Origin: Prillingera fragicola
Taxonomy: Eukaryota; Basidiomycota; Tremellomycetes; Trichosporonales; Trichosporonaceae
Length of the DNA stretch: 64,000 bases
Reading direction: 5' to 3'
Assembly (NCBI GenBank): GCA_002335605.1
Contig: BEDY01000002.1
Span: forward strand, 186,001 to 250,000
Shown piece after piece: positions 44,686 through 55,659 of the stretch. Within the stretch, counting starts at the first letter, position 1. The number at the start of each line of letters is the position of its first letter. The notes beneath the pieces are model-generated. The model had not been told where the DNA came from. It was given only the letters and a program-made list of their open reading frames with translations, and did not search any database. The position numbers and the translations under genes were made by a program.

Positions 44686-46686
44686 TGTCTTGTGGCGTGT
44701 GTGTGTGTGTTGAAGGTGGGGGGTTGAATGTCTTGGCAGAGGTTCTATGTATACCTTCTGCCCTTCATTCCTGCGCAGCTGGAACAAGTACTTGCTCTCC
44801 CCGGTATCCCACCCAGCCACTCGCAGCACAAGGGTTTGGCATGCCGTTTCGTACACTCACACCGCGTACTCTCTCCAGGCCAGGGTGGTCTCCTTCCCGG
44901 ATCTGCAGTCGGCCAGTCAAGCGGGGTCCCATCGAGGCGTGTCAGCGCAGAAACACTTGGGTAGACTTGGGTAATGACTGCGCAGCGGCAAGGTTTTGGC
45001 TCCAGACGGCCAGAGCCTCTTCGCTCCCTCAGAGGCATGTTCCGTAGTTCCGACAGTGTGCGCAGTCAAGTTTCAGCATCTCGGTCAGCCATGGTCTGCT
45101 GGAGGAGCAGGAGAGCGAGGGAGAGCGCGGGATGTGCGCAGTCGACCTCGGTGTTGGCGGTAACAGAGGAGCTTGGCCCTGTGCGCAGTCGCTATTTTGG
45201 TGCGCAGTCGACATCAACCGCAACACGACCATCCATCCACCTCTGCTCATCGACACCCGCATGAGCAAGCATGCGACTATGCAGTATCCTTGTCAGCCTA
45301 CTCGGTGTCAGCATACGGCGAATGGCAACCATGTCTTTAGTAGCGTTCAAGCACAGTTCAACACCGTAGTGTCCATCATACACAAAACTCACGCCTCCTG
45401 CCACCCCTCGGCATGCTCGGCACAACATCCTCCTGCCGGCATCCCCACCTTCTGGCCCGCGGGTTGAGTCGCCAGGCCGCAGGTCCAGCGGGATGGCATC
45501 TGTCAGCCCAGCACAAATGTCAAGGCCTCTCTCTCATGCTTATTCCCAGTTTATTATAGTGGAGCCAGGCTTGGCGTTGGAGCTTGTGCCGCCGTTGGGC
45601 AGTGTCGCTGTCCTCGCCTAGGCTTTGGGACCGGTCGCCGGACCCGGGCAATGGTGTACGGCAGTAGCTGGGTAAAGTCTATTAGTTACATGCATGGAGA
45701 CTTCCAATGAAGGATGTTGCCGTGGAGTGGTGACAGCGGAACACCTCGCCAGGAGCGCTGCGCTCCCGTCCTGTGGCAACGAGATGTCTGCGGCTCTTAA
45801 GGCTCACTTTCATACTTTACTCGATGGTGCGCGTAGCACGCCCTTGGCAAGACCAGGTCGATGAGCCAGACTTCAACAAGGTGCCCATCGAGAACAGTCG
45901 TCGAATCACTCGTCGCCAAGTATGCCAAGTTTGCCGAACCAAAAGGTCCAGCATATCTCGGTAACTCACGCAGGATGCGGTCACACGAGCAGCTTACTGC
46001 TTTCAGGTATACGGAAGAGGTACTTGGGTTGACCGTCCCTTGACTCCAAGAGAGCAGGACAGGTCGTGAGAGGCGGATCACAGCCCAGACACGCAGGGCT
46101 GTTCTTCAGTGGGCGACTGCGGGAGCGTGTCGTGGATACGCCGCAGCAGCTTGTCCAGGTTCTCTCTCTCACTCATACCCGAGAACAACTGGTCTCGAGG
46201 TGGCGCGGTGGGCAGTACGCAGAGGTGGTGGGAACAGGTTCTTGCCAGCATACTGCGCAGTTGGCACTATTGAGTCGCCCGTCTTGCTTCGGCTGCACCT
46301 CCAGCCTTCACCAGCAGGCCAAGCGCGGCGGGTTCCATCCCATCATCAGAGCGTCAACGTCGTGTGGCTGCAGCGCTGACAGAAAAACACTTTCACACGT
46401 CCAGGTCGTCGTCATGATATTCTCAGGGGACGTCGGCTTCACCCTGCCTGTCAAATGCGCCATTCTTGGCTCACTCGTGCGTTATCTCATCACCAGTGCT
46501 GGTGGGAACACACTCGTGTCTGTTCTTGACAACTAGAGACAATAACACACGCTCGTCTGCTCCATTCATGAGGAAAAGCTTTGCCTGCCCCACCCAGGCC
46601 AGCCAAACATGAGTCAACATCAGCCTCTGCGCACAAGTGACAACAAGTGGATGCAATGCACAATGCAATCTAACATCTACAACTCT
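44686..46686. other. Intergenic region with four GTGCGCAGTC repeats
   Basis: About 2 kb without a supportable gene. A (GT)n tract lies just upstream of the carboxypeptidase start (about 44698-44710). The 10-mer GTGCGCAGTC occurs at 45058, 45134, 45181 and 45200. Confidence 0.45.
45058..45209 (+). repeat. Four copies of GTGCGCAGTC in about 150 bases
   Basis: Exact copies start at 45058, 45134, 45181 and 45200; two continue as GTGCGCAGTCGAC. The spacing is irregular, so this is not a tandem repeat; it may be a clustered binding site. Confidence 0.6.
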
Positions 46687-49203
46687 CTAAGCCCTCAAAA
46701 GCGCACTCCACCGCTTCTCCCGCCTCTTAAACCCAAACACACCACTCCGCCTCTCCTCCCCCCTCCGCGGGGGCAACGACGCCAGCGGATCCTCCTCGGC
46801 AGCATACTCCCCGCGGCCCGAGGAAGGGTGGTCGATATCCACCTTCCGGCCCACGGGCCGTGGCTCGGCGTACGGAACAGGCGGGGGGGCGGGGGCGCGC
46901 ATCAAGTGCGGTGACGGCGGGGTGCGGACTTCGGGGCGCGGGAAGGCGGGGTGGTGCGAGTGTCGCCGGAAGTCCGGGGGTTGGAGGTTTGGGTGCAGCT
47001 GGTATTGCTGCGGGTAGGCGTAGCGCTGCTGCTGCCACGGCGGCTGGGACTGTGGGTGGGACTCGGTGCGGCGGTGCTGCTGCGAATGGGCCGGGGGGAG
47101 GGGCTCCCAGCGCTGAATTGGCTGAGACACCGTACGCGTGTGCTGGGTACGCTGTTGCTGGACCTGCGGAGACAAGGCCTGCTGAGGCAGCACGGCCTGC
47201 GGCTGAGGACGAACCAGGGGTAGACGAGCTGCCTGCTGCTGCAGGTGTCTCTGCTCGAGGTTCCCCGCCTGCTGAGGGCGCTGCAACTGCTGTGGACGAG
47301 GGTGCAGCAGCTGTGGCTGGGCGTGATCCGGCGGCATGCTGTGATACCGCTGGTGCTGCTGGTGAGGCTGCCGGTTAGGCTCAAGGTGGGGTGGAGCCTG
47401 CTGGGGAATGGGCTGGGGCTGCAGGTGCTGCAAAGGCTGCGGGGGCTGGGGCTGGTGGTAGGGGAGCTGCTCCAGTGACGGACGCTGAGCCTCCATCGAC
47501 CGCCGGGGCTGCAGGAACTCGCCCTGCCGAGGCAGATGCGGCGGAGGCGCCTGCTGGTGCTGCACGACCGGCCGCTCATTGAACGGCGGCCTAGCGAAAG
47601 CGACATGCTCGCTCTGCGTCCTCGGCCGAACATGCTGGTCGCGCTGCTGCAGCTCGTGCAGGAGCCGTCCCTGCTCATTACCGCGGGCACTGGGCACGAT
47701 CATGGGCGGCGGGCCGGTCTGGCGCAGAGGCGAAATCGGGGGGCCACGCACTGGCTCGGGCAGTAGCCCGAGGCGCTCGCGGTGCTGCTGCTCGCGGAGC
47801 TCGTTGGGATCCCGCGGGGGCAGCTGGGATATATGGGGCAGCCGGAGAGGCTGCCTCAGCACAGCGATCAGCTCCTCTTCAGCCCTCAGCTGCGCCTGCA
47901 GCTCCTCGGCCTGCCGCCGATCCTCGGCCATCTGCACCGCCGCACGCCGCGCTGCCTGCCGCCGCTCCTCGTCCTGCAGCTTTTGCGCAAGCAGCAGGTC
48001 GGCCTCTTCCACGGCCAGCTGCTGCTTGCTCTTCTGCTCAGCGACGGCCTCGAGCGCCCGGCCGAGCTGGCACGCATGCCCCTCACGCGAACGGGGGCGG
48101 CCGCGGTCCTCGCTCTTGCGCGGGCGGTAGCCGAGGGCATCGAGGACGCCCTGCGTCGGCGTGCGGCTCGTCGGTGTGCGTTGCGGTGTGCGGCGCGGGG
48201 GCGTGCGTGCTTGTCGGCGGCTGATGCGTATGCTGTCGCGCGGACCGCGGGGGCGGTTGCGGTTGCCTGAGCTGCCCGCTTGCTGGGCGACGGGGACGCT
48301 ACGAGGGCGGAGGGGTGCTACGGCCTCGTCTTCGAACGCGGGCTCGGGCTCGTAGTCTGGTATCACCAGTGGAGCGAGCTTTGGCCGCTCCGGCACTGCT
48401 GCGGCGCAGACCGGTGCGGCGGGGAGCTCAGCCTCGGGGAACGTGTGGGGTGGGCGGAAGAGGACAGGAGAGCCCGCTGGTGAGCCGAGTTCAATGCTGC
48501 TTGTAGGGCGCTGGCGGAGTGCAAAGCCGGCCCTGGGTGGCGGTGCGTAGCTCGCTGGCCGGGTCGCAGTCGGCGTACCGCCCGATCGCGCGGTTGGCGG
48601 CCCACGCAGAGCCGAGCGTGCCGGTATACACGGCGCGACGTCCAGCTGCAGACTTTGTCCAGTCAAGGGTCCGCTGTCCACCAGCCTGACGCCGCGCGGA
48701 CTCTTCTGGAGGGTAGCTATCGCTTCTGGCCTAGAGGCCGGCAGACGCGTATCCGTGCTGGTCTCCGGGACAAGGTGAGCCGGCACAGCAAACGGGTGGG
48801 TGTGGTACGGCAGGGCGACAGCCGGCGGCGAGGGCGTGCGCACAAGCTCGAGCTCGTGCTCGTCGTCGTCGTCGAGGGTGCAGACGCTGTACTCGCTTGG
48901 ACTCGAGGCGACAGATCTGGTGCGGCGGACAGTGCAGCTGCTGCAGCCGCTGCAGCTGCGTTGCACTGTTGCTGCTGCTTCCTGCGCCTCGATGGCGGCG
49001 GCGAGGCGTGCGCGGGCTGCCTGTGCGCGAGACTGCCTTGGTGTGCTGGGTGATGCCGCTGTGGGAGTGGGTGTGTAGAGGGATGGAGAGTATTCCGACT
49101 CGAACGCAGAGGAAGCCGAGGGCTGCGAGGGAGCTGCGGGGATGTTGACTGTGAGGGGTCGTCGGCTGGGAGAAGAGCTAGAGGCAGTGGCGTTGTCCCC
49201 CAT
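46687..49203 (-). CDS. Large low-complexity Pro/Gln-rich protein
   Basis: A long uninterrupted frame. I take the ATG at 49201-49203 (MGDNATASSSSPSRRPLTV, strong A at -3 and G at +4), though MTTRPLSV 14 codons earlier is possible; about 838 residues. The N-terminal half is Ser/Pro/Thr-rich and disordered with a Cys patch (SCSGCSSCTVRRTR). A central charged segment, LAVEEADLLLAQKLQDEE onward to LRAEEELIAVLRQ, should form a coiled coil. The C-terminal third is dominated by Pro, Gln and His (QPQPPQPLQHLQPQP, PQQALSPQVQQQ). It ends basic, GFKRREKRWSALLRA. The family is not recognised. Such layouts occur in scaffold, RNA-granule and transcription proteins. Confidence 0.7.
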   Translation of the reverse strand: MGDNATASSSSPSRRPLTVNIPAAPSQPSASSAFESEYSPSLYTPTPTAASPSTPRQSRAQAARARLAAAIEAQEAAATVQRSCSGCSSCTVRRTRSVASSPSEYSVCTLDDDDEHELELVRTPSPPAVALPYHTHPFAVPAHLVPETSTDTRLPASRPEAIATLQKSPRGVRLVDSGPLTGQSLQLDVAPCIPARSALRGPPTARSGGTPTATRPASYAPPPRAGFALRQRPTSSIELGSPAGSPVLFRPPHTFPEAELPAAPVCAAAVPERPKLAPLVIPDYEPEPAFEDEAVAPLRPRSVPVAQQAGSSGNRNRPRGPRDSIRISRRQARTPPRRTPQRTPTSRTPTQGVLDALGYRPRKSEDRGRPRSREGHACQLGRALEAVAEQKSKQQLAVEEADLLLAQKLQDEERRQAARRAAVQMAEDRRQAEELQAQLRAEEELIAVLRQPLRLPHISQLPPRDPNELREQQHRERLGLLPEPVRGPPISPLRQTGPPPMIVPSARGNEQGRLLHELQQRDQHVRPRTQSEHVAFARPPFNERPVVQHQQAPPPHLPRQGEFLQPRRSMEAQRPSLEQLPYHQPQPPQPLQHLQPQPIPQQAPPHLEPNRQPHQQHQRYHSMPPDHAQPQLLHPRPQQLQRPQQAGNLEQRHLQQQAARLPLVRPQPQAVLPQQALSPQVQQQRTQHTRTVSQPIQRWEPLPPAHSQQHRRTESHPQSQPPWQQQRYAYPQQYQLHPNLQPPDFRRHSHHPAFPRPEVRTPPSPHLMRAPAPPPVPYAEPRPVGRKVDIDHPSSGRGEYAAEEDPLASLPPRRGEERRSGVFGFKRREKRWSALLRA

Positions 49204-50209
49204 GCTGGCACGGAGGACGAAGACGCTCAGCGGGCGGGTTGTCATTGACTGGGCGAGAGTGAGGGTTGTGGTAGCGAGTAAGTAGTCAGCAGTAGTGAGA
49301 AAAAGTACAACGCTAACAAGTGTCGTGAGCACGCGCTCCAATGCAGCAGTAGTTGGCCACCAGCAGCAGCAGGTGGGGCAGTGTTGGAATGGAACCACAC
49401 ACTCCGCCCAGTACTCGTGTTCCTGGCTCGGCACTGCTCGCGCCCTCATGCGCTGCTCCTACAGCTACGGGCAGCTGGTGGCGTCAGAAGCCGCCTTATG
49501 CGGACAGACCAGCTGTGGTGCAGAAGGTGTCATTGCAAGTGGAGTCTTGTGCGGCCCACTCCTTGCGGAGGGTTGTACGCAGGATGGCATGGCGCCTGTG
49601 CAAGCGCCATGACGACGGAGCCGAGCAGGAGTGCGATCCAACAGCAGGAGGAGCCGGATACACCGCCTCCGTGCCCTGCAGCTGCTGAGGAGAACGAGTG
49701 GGCGAGGAGAAGAACGAGAAGAGACCAGCTGACGGGCTGTGCAGGGGCTGAGGTGAGCAGTCTCTTCGGGGTGGAGGTTGTGCCGATCACACAGATTGAT
49801 GCCGAGCGGTGCCTGGGGCGGTGCATGTGGTATGACGTAATCTTGCATCAAGTGTCCAGCGGTGGGTGAGTGGTGCTGTGAATGCTCAAGTCTGCATAGA
49901 AGCGCGCCTGCAAAGCAGATGCATTGAGCGAGGGCAAGCGAACAGTGGCAAGGGTGAGGCGAGGGAAATGGCATGTCCGAGCATGACAGACACGACGTGC
50001 GCGGCGACGTGTACCAGTGCTCGCACAGATAAGCCGGTGCCAGTGCTGATGGCAGCGCCTCCGCACACTTTACTCTACAATGATACGTCGACATGGACGT
50101 CTAGAACTACCCCGTCTGCTGTCCTGCACTTCCAGAAGCCCAAAGCCACGTTTCAAGCGTACAAGACCATGCAAAAGTAATACAGACGCCATCTAAGTCT
50201 ATCACCGTC
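49204..50209. other. Intergenic region between two minus-strand low-complexity genes
   Basis: About 1 kb. Open frames here are poor and have no domain. It presumably contains the promoter of the gene ending at 46687. Confidence 0.4.
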
Positions 50210-51271
50210 CTACATCTGGGACACACCCCTGCCCTCCATCTGGGCACTGCTCGCCGCCCTCGATGGATGCCCAAACGCCTCCCTCCCGAGCTGCGCAGCA
50301 TGGCTCGCCCCCGACCCCGACGCACCCCCACCGCCGCGCCGCATCCCAAACGCATGCTTGACAGCAGCGGCCGCCTCGCCGACAGCCCCCTGGATCTCGC
50401 TCTTGGCCGTCTCAAGGCCAGCATGCACGTCCCGCCGCGCCGTCTCAAGTGACGCCTGGGTGTGACGCCGCGCACCCTCGAGATTACCAGCGACGTCCCG
50501 CCGCGCGGGAGCGACGTTGGCGTGCGCAGAGTCGAGGCTAAACTGCCCCTCCCTCCTGTCCGGCAACCCGGTCTCGCGCCGCCGCCCCTCTGATTGCGGG
50601 CGGGCACGCACACTGTCGCCATGGCTGGCCCGCCTCTCTGCGCTCTCAGGCGGCGCGCGCGGGATGACGCCGTCGAGCAGCACGGGCGGGGCGGGCTCCC
50701 CTTCCTCGTCGTCCTCCATCGGCGCCGCGAGCGGGGGGAGCACGGGCGCATCGATCGGGGGAGCCGGGTTCGGGTCGTCGCGGCTGTACAGCGGCGGGGG
50801 GTCGCTCTCTGGCGCCGACGAGTGCCGGCGGTGCGTGCGGTTGGAGGGCGGGAAGAGCCGCGAACCCACAAGGTAGCCTGTGGGCAGGTCGCGGCGGCGG
50901 CGCTCCCCGCGCCGCGGGCTGTCGTGTGGCCGGCCGACGGCGTCTGCGATCACCGCTTCGGGATATGGGCCATCGTTGCGCCCCAGCCCGAGGTGTGCTA
51001 GGGCCTGGGCGGCTGCGACCGTGTCGGGGGATGCTGGGGTGGGGGGGATGAGCTCGCCGACGGACGCGCCGACGCCGGCGTCGGCTAGAGTCTGCGAGTC
51101 GCGCCGGGAGTGTCGTCGTCGCGGGGGTGGGGACGGGGGGAGGGGCGGGAGGGGTCGGTCCGAGATGGAGGGTGGGAGGTCGAGCGGGGCTACGGGCGGT
51201 GGCGGGCGGGTGATGCGGCGGCGGGTGTTGGTGGGAGGTGTTGGTTTAGGGGGAGGTAAGAGTTGGGTCAT
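50210..51271 (-). CDS. Pro-rich protein with amphipathic 11-mer-like repeats
   Basis: An uninterrupted frame of 353 residues starting MTQLLPPPKPTPP. The first 240 residues are Pro/Arg/Asp-rich, including SDRPLPPLPPSPPPRRR, a possible SH3-ligand type sequence. A short conserved-looking stretch is DLPTGYLVGSRLFPPSNRTHRR. From about residue 250 to 300 the sequence repeats an ARRDV / LE-x-A pattern (ARRDVAGNLEGARR, ASLETARRDVHAGLETAK, SEIQGAVGEAAAAVKHAF), as in LEA or apolipoprotein-like amphipathic helices that bind membranes or lipid droplets. A Gly-rich tail follows. The function is unknown. A (GA)n tract lies just upstream. Confidence 0.68.
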   Translation of the reverse strand: MTQLLPPPKPTPPTNTRRRITRPPPPVAPLDLPPSISDRPLPPLPPSPPPRRRHSRRDSQTLADAGVGASVGELIPPTPASPDTVAAAQALAHLGLGRNDGPYPEAVIADAVGRPHDSPRRGERRRRDLPTGYLVGSRLFPPSNRTHRRHSSAPESDPPPLYSRDDPNPAPPIDAPVLPPLAAPMEDDEEGEPAPPVLLDGVIPRAPPESAERRASHGDSVRARPQSEGRRRETGLPDRREGQFSLDSAHANVAPARRDVAGNLEGARRHTQASLETARRDVHAGLETAKSEIQGAVGEAAAAVKHAFGMRRGGGGASGSGASHAAQLGREAFGHPSRAASSAQMEGRGVSQM

Positions 51272-51590
51272 GGTGTGTGCTTTGATGTGCACACGATGAC
51301 ATTTGAACAGAGAGAGAGAGAGAGAGAGAGATGTCGAGATGTAGACAACGGGGTGGATCGTGTGCCTGACACTAGCTGTTGCATCATCCGGCGTGGGTGG
51401 CACCGCCTCGACCACCGTGCAGAGGACATTGTGCATGCAACAACCTCGATGCATCACTCAGCATGCTCCTGCAGATCAGAAGACATACACAGAGCACACA
51501 GATAGCTGCTCAGCGACCCCCCCAACCTGGCCAACACCAACAGCACCTACAGAATCACGTACACCGCTTCCAACTCCGCAGTCCTGCCAT
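51272..51590. other. Intergenic region with (GA)n microsatellite
   Basis: About 319 bases. A GA dinucleotide tract occupies roughly 51309-51331, close to the start of the downstream minus-strand gene. GA-rich tracts are frequent in fungal promoters. Confidence 0.5.
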
Positions 51591-53232
51591 CTAGAGCCGC
51601 CCCTGAGCACTCTTGGCCAGATACGCTGTGACGAGATCCTTGGCTTCGTCCGCAACACCGAGACTCGCCTGGTAGCTGCAACTTGTTAACAAACACGTAG
51701 AAAACAAGCGTGCCCGCACGCCTGGTACGCTGAGACGACTCACCCAGCAGGCCCGATCCCGTAGCAGTGGAGCACGGCAACCTTGCGCGGCGCAGCGACC
51801 CTCGCGGCAGTGGGGACGAGCAGCTCGCCGCCGAGCTCGCGCTCTTCAATCTCCAACCTGAGCCCGCCCTCGCGCATCGGCCGCAGTCCGACGTTATGCG
51901 AGACAATCTCGATATCCCGCCAGCTCTTCCCGTTCGGCCCGGCGAGCGCGGGACAGATCTGATAAGCATTCTTCAGGATGCGCTCGGCGGTCTCGCGCCG
52001 AACAAGCGTGTCATACTCGCCCACCAGCGCTGTGCCGCCGAGAATGACGCAGCCGTCCGTCCCCGGCCGGGGGATGATGTAGCACCCCTCGCCCTTGGGC
52101 AGGTTGGCGTCGCGCACGCCGTAGCAGATCTGCACGCCTGGTGCGCGGGCGAGGACGGTCTGGCCGCGGGAGGGAAAGACTTTGGCGTCCTCGACGCCCA
52201 GGAGGGTGCGGGCACCGAGACCCGTGGCGTTGACTACAAAGGAGACTGCGCCGCAGATCGTGTACGCCTCGTCGAGGGAGGCGACGCGCTTGCGGATGAT
52301 GGGGACGCCGCGCGTGCGCAGCCTGTCGGCGAGGTAGGCCAGGAAGAGAGGGGGGTTCAGTGTAAAGGATTTGAAGGTCACGCCGGTGGTGTACGGCTTG
52401 GGGACGTCGGATTCTTTCATGGGGCCAAACTGCGGGTCAGCAGTGCTCGCCATCGTGCACTCACGTCGCCGACAAGGTCCTTGTACCATGGGCTCGAGTA
52501 TCCAATGTCCTTGTTCCAGATGTAGTTGAACTCGCGCTTGGTGAACATGCTGGGGTGGGTCTTGGCGAGCTGCTCAAACTTTTGGAATGAGATGGTGTCG
52601 CGGCGCTTCTCCTTGTCGTTGGCCGCAAACGAGGACCAGTTGGCGCCCTACAGTGTCAGCTCGGTGATACACGTTGACCGCAGTATTGGCTCGGGACAGA
52701 GAGGATAGATGCTCGACTTCGGTAGAGGTAAGGCTCGCCAGGTCAAGCGAGGAGGTAGATGTGCGCCAGTGCGACCAGCGTGCATCCCGGCACGGCAAGC
52801 CACAGCAATCAGAGCAAACAAGCTATGCCCCAGTGCAGGACACCACATACACGGCCCATTTTCTCGGCGCAGCAGGCGCAAACTCACAGCCCAGGGACTA
52901 GCAAACGCGGCACTGTCCAGATCCTCTGGCAGATCCCGCCCGACAACAGCGACGCGCAGGCCGGCGGTGGTAAGGGCGTCGGCTGTTGCGAGGCCGAGGA
53001 CTGGTGTGGGTGTGCAGTGGTGGTGGAGGTGAAGCGATTACCATTGTGGGAGGGGTGAGGGGGGTCGGAGACGCAATGAGGGTGTGTTGGAATAGACATG
53101 ACAGGCAGTGTAAGAGTATGCAAGCGAGCAAGCACACGGACAAGAAGAAGAGCTCATCAGCGCCATCACACGAGACGAGAACGACTCACTGCCAGAGCCC
53201 AGCACGACCACGTCGTAGAGATCCTTGCCCAT
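51591..53232 (-). CDS. D-amino-acid oxidase family flavoprotein
   Basis: Five exons. The first, [14 protein letters not shown], joins [15 protein letters not shown] to complete the FAD-binding G-x-G-x-x-G Rossmann motif. Later exons give [65 protein letters not shown] and [13 protein letters not shown], with the Arg that holds the substrate carboxylate. The signature [15 protein letters not shown] is spliced from the last two exons. The enzyme oxidises D-amino acids to 2-oxo acids, NH3 and H2O2, normally in peroxisomes. The C-terminus is AQGRL, not the usual SKL, so PTS1 targeting is uncertain. D-aspartate oxidase shares the fold, so substrate range is open. Confidence 0.9.
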
Positions 53233-54074
53233 TCTCGTTTTGTGTTTCCAGTTTACACAGCAGCAGAGCCGAAGAGTAGAGTACAACGATGTAAACTCGC
53301 AAGCAGTAGTAGTCTATTCATGCTCTCAAACGCTCTCATGCTCTGCATCGAGCCCGACTCGCCCGGAAGACCGGTAACCCACGGCCCCACAGTTCGCTAA
53401 TCCCCGCCAACCCGCCGTGTCATTGGGTGAGGCCACTTGCTATCTCTCTGCATGGCGCTGGACATCGCATGTGGCTTGGAGGGCACAGTGTATGCATCGA
53501 CCGTCGCGTAACTCAACGGCTAGTGACCTAGAAGTGTTCGAGGGCGTGCTCACGTCAGCTACCTGCTGGCTGAGGTCATTGTCCTCCACAGAAGCCTGAT
53601 GCGCACTGTACTGCGTTGTTGTAGTCCAAGGCATGGCTTGGATGGGCACAGCGGTGAAGAGACACCTAACTCACACTGTCGCAATTTGTCGGCAACGGCA
53701 ACGCTTCCTCTCGGGTCCAAGGTAAGTACCACACGACACGCAGCAGCAGGCCAGAGACAAGGCAAGAACAATGCGTGCATAACTCGAATGTCCATACCCC
53801 AAGGGACGGGGGGCAAAAACGAGAGAGGAGCCGAGAGCTACAATAACCATGGGGCCATGTGTGTTGTAAAATAAATAGGGGCAAAAAGGAGCGAGGCGGA
53901 ATGAGTGTGGGTTTTGACGTCTATGTTTGGTTGCGTTGGTTGGTTGTGTGGAGTGCATGAGGGTTGTAATGAGGGGCAGGGATGGTGAACGCCTGCCGAG
54001 GATGGGTTTGGGGACAGTACAGAGATGAGAAAGGCGCTTGCAGGATCTACTCGCTATGCGGCTGATATGGCTCG
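53233..54074. other. Intergenic region upstream of the D-amino-acid oxidase
   Basis: About 840 bases between the oxidase start and the 3' end of the next minus-strand gene. No gene seen. Confidence 0.4.
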
Positions 54075-55659
54075 CTAGTGGTTGGTCACATGCAAAGGGT
54101 TCTCCCTCTCGAGCGGGGTGTCAATCGACCCCTCGCCGCCAGAGTATCCGCCGTAAGGGTCTTCGTACCCGTGGGGGGTGTACATGGGCTGGCCGGGCTG
54201 CTGGGAATAGCCCTCTGACGGGTCGTAGGTCGGCGAGTGCGGGTCGTAGTAGTATCCCGAGCCGGCCTCCTCCATGCCGTTGTACTGGTGGTCGTTGTAG
54301 CTGTGCTCGCTGTAGCCGCCGTGCTCGTTGTAGCCGCGCTGCTGGCTGTAGTCGGGGTTGTCGCTGTACGCTGCGTAGCCGCCTGCGGCGGCGGCACCGG
54401 CAGCACCGCCAATAACGGCAGACTCGGTAGACGAAGGCTGGAGCGAGAATGGGTCGTAGCCGCCCGCGTTGCCGTAGGTCGTCGCGTATTGGTTATATTG
54501 GGCCATAGGCTGCGACATGGTCGAAGGGTACGACTCGGACGTGGGGTGCGACGAGTGAACGTCGCCCTCCTCGTCGAGCGGGGAGCGGGACGCGGCGGCC
54601 GAAGCGGCAACGGCAGCCGCAGTGACCTCGCGGTCGAGACGCTGGCGCCTGCGGCGCTTGAAGAAGAGAAGCGCAAGGGCCGCAATGATAGCCACAACGG
54701 CAAGACCGACGACGACAAACACACCAGCCACCGCTCCGTGGTTGTTGAAGAAACTGCTCGACGAACCGCCCGAGGCGCCGTTGAGGCTGCCCGCGGGCTG
54801 GTAAACGGCAATGGTTTTTGTATACACGACACCGTTCGACGTCGTCTCGATAGTCGACATGAACGACGACGGCGCAGTAGTCACAACCTGGCCCTTTGCG
54901 TCAGTCGTGGTAATGCTCTGCGCCGAGGCAAGGGTCAATGAACCGCCGTTGGAAACGAGCGCCGGGGGCGTGTTGCTGGCTACTGGTGTGTTGCTCGGAG
55001 TCGGGGTCACGATAGTGGTGCTAAAGATTGGCGCGACAGAGGAGCCCGCGTCGGAAGGCGGCACGACAACGGTCGACGTAATCTGCGGGGGTGGACTGCT
55101 GAAGAAATGGTTAGCGCCATCGTAGGCTCATCCGTCATACTCACACAGGGGCAGAGCTCGTCACAGGCGGGGCAACAGTCTCCTGAATGGTAGAAGTAAT
55201 GACCGTCGACGACGGAGGGTCTGGAGTCGGCTGGGGAGGGACCGAGCTCGACGACGGAGGGTCCGGAGTCGGCTGCGGTGAGACTGAACTCGAAGTAGGA
55301 GGATCGGGGGTGGGCTGGGGAGGGTTTGAACTCGTAGGCGGGGTTGGAGTGGGTTCTGCAGACGAGGAAGGCGGGTCCGGAGTAGGAGTTGGAGAAGGAG
55401 ATGTTGTAGGAGGATCCGGAGTAGCAGTCGAAGGTTCTGTCAGCGCATTAGAGGCATATAGGGGGTAGGACAAGCAACCTCCGCTGGGGGGACATCGCGG
55501 CTACAACGCTGAAGCGGGATTGCACAAGAACCAGTACTCACCGGCTGTAGGCGTTACGGGGGGCGGGGTCGACGCTGGCGGGGTCGTGCTCTCAGCTTGC
55601 CTTGGGAAGAGAGGCTTATCAGCCACCCTTCGCCGGCGGAGGACGGCACGGGCGCTCAT
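54075..55659 (-). CDS. Single-pass surface protein with Ser/Thr/Pro-rich ectodomain (Mid2/Wsc-like layout)
   Basis: Three exons starting MSARAVLRRRRVADKPLFPRQ. A Thr/Pro-rich segment is followed by degenerate repeats of PTPDPPSSS(S/V)xPQ (about 55160-55430), then a Ser/Thr-rich region likely to be O-mannosylated. One strong membrane helix follows (VAGVFVVVGLAVVAIIAALALLFF, in part VFVVVGLAVVAIIAAL) with a stop-transfer RRRRQR. The cytosolic tail is Tyr/Gly/Gln-rich (YNEHGGYSEHSYNDHQ, YDPSEGYSQQPGQP) and ends ENPLHVTNH. The layout is that of Mid2/Mtl1/Wsc wall-stress sensors or SKG6-like anchors. No conserved WSC Cys module is present. There is no classical signal peptide, so either an upstream exon is missed or the helix acts as a reverse signal anchor. 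Confidence 0.72.

Noticed and set aside
46860..47378. Plus-strand Ala/Gly-rich frame of 172 codons
   Set aside because: Antisense of the Pro/Gln-rich gene; GC-rich composition produces long mirror frames.
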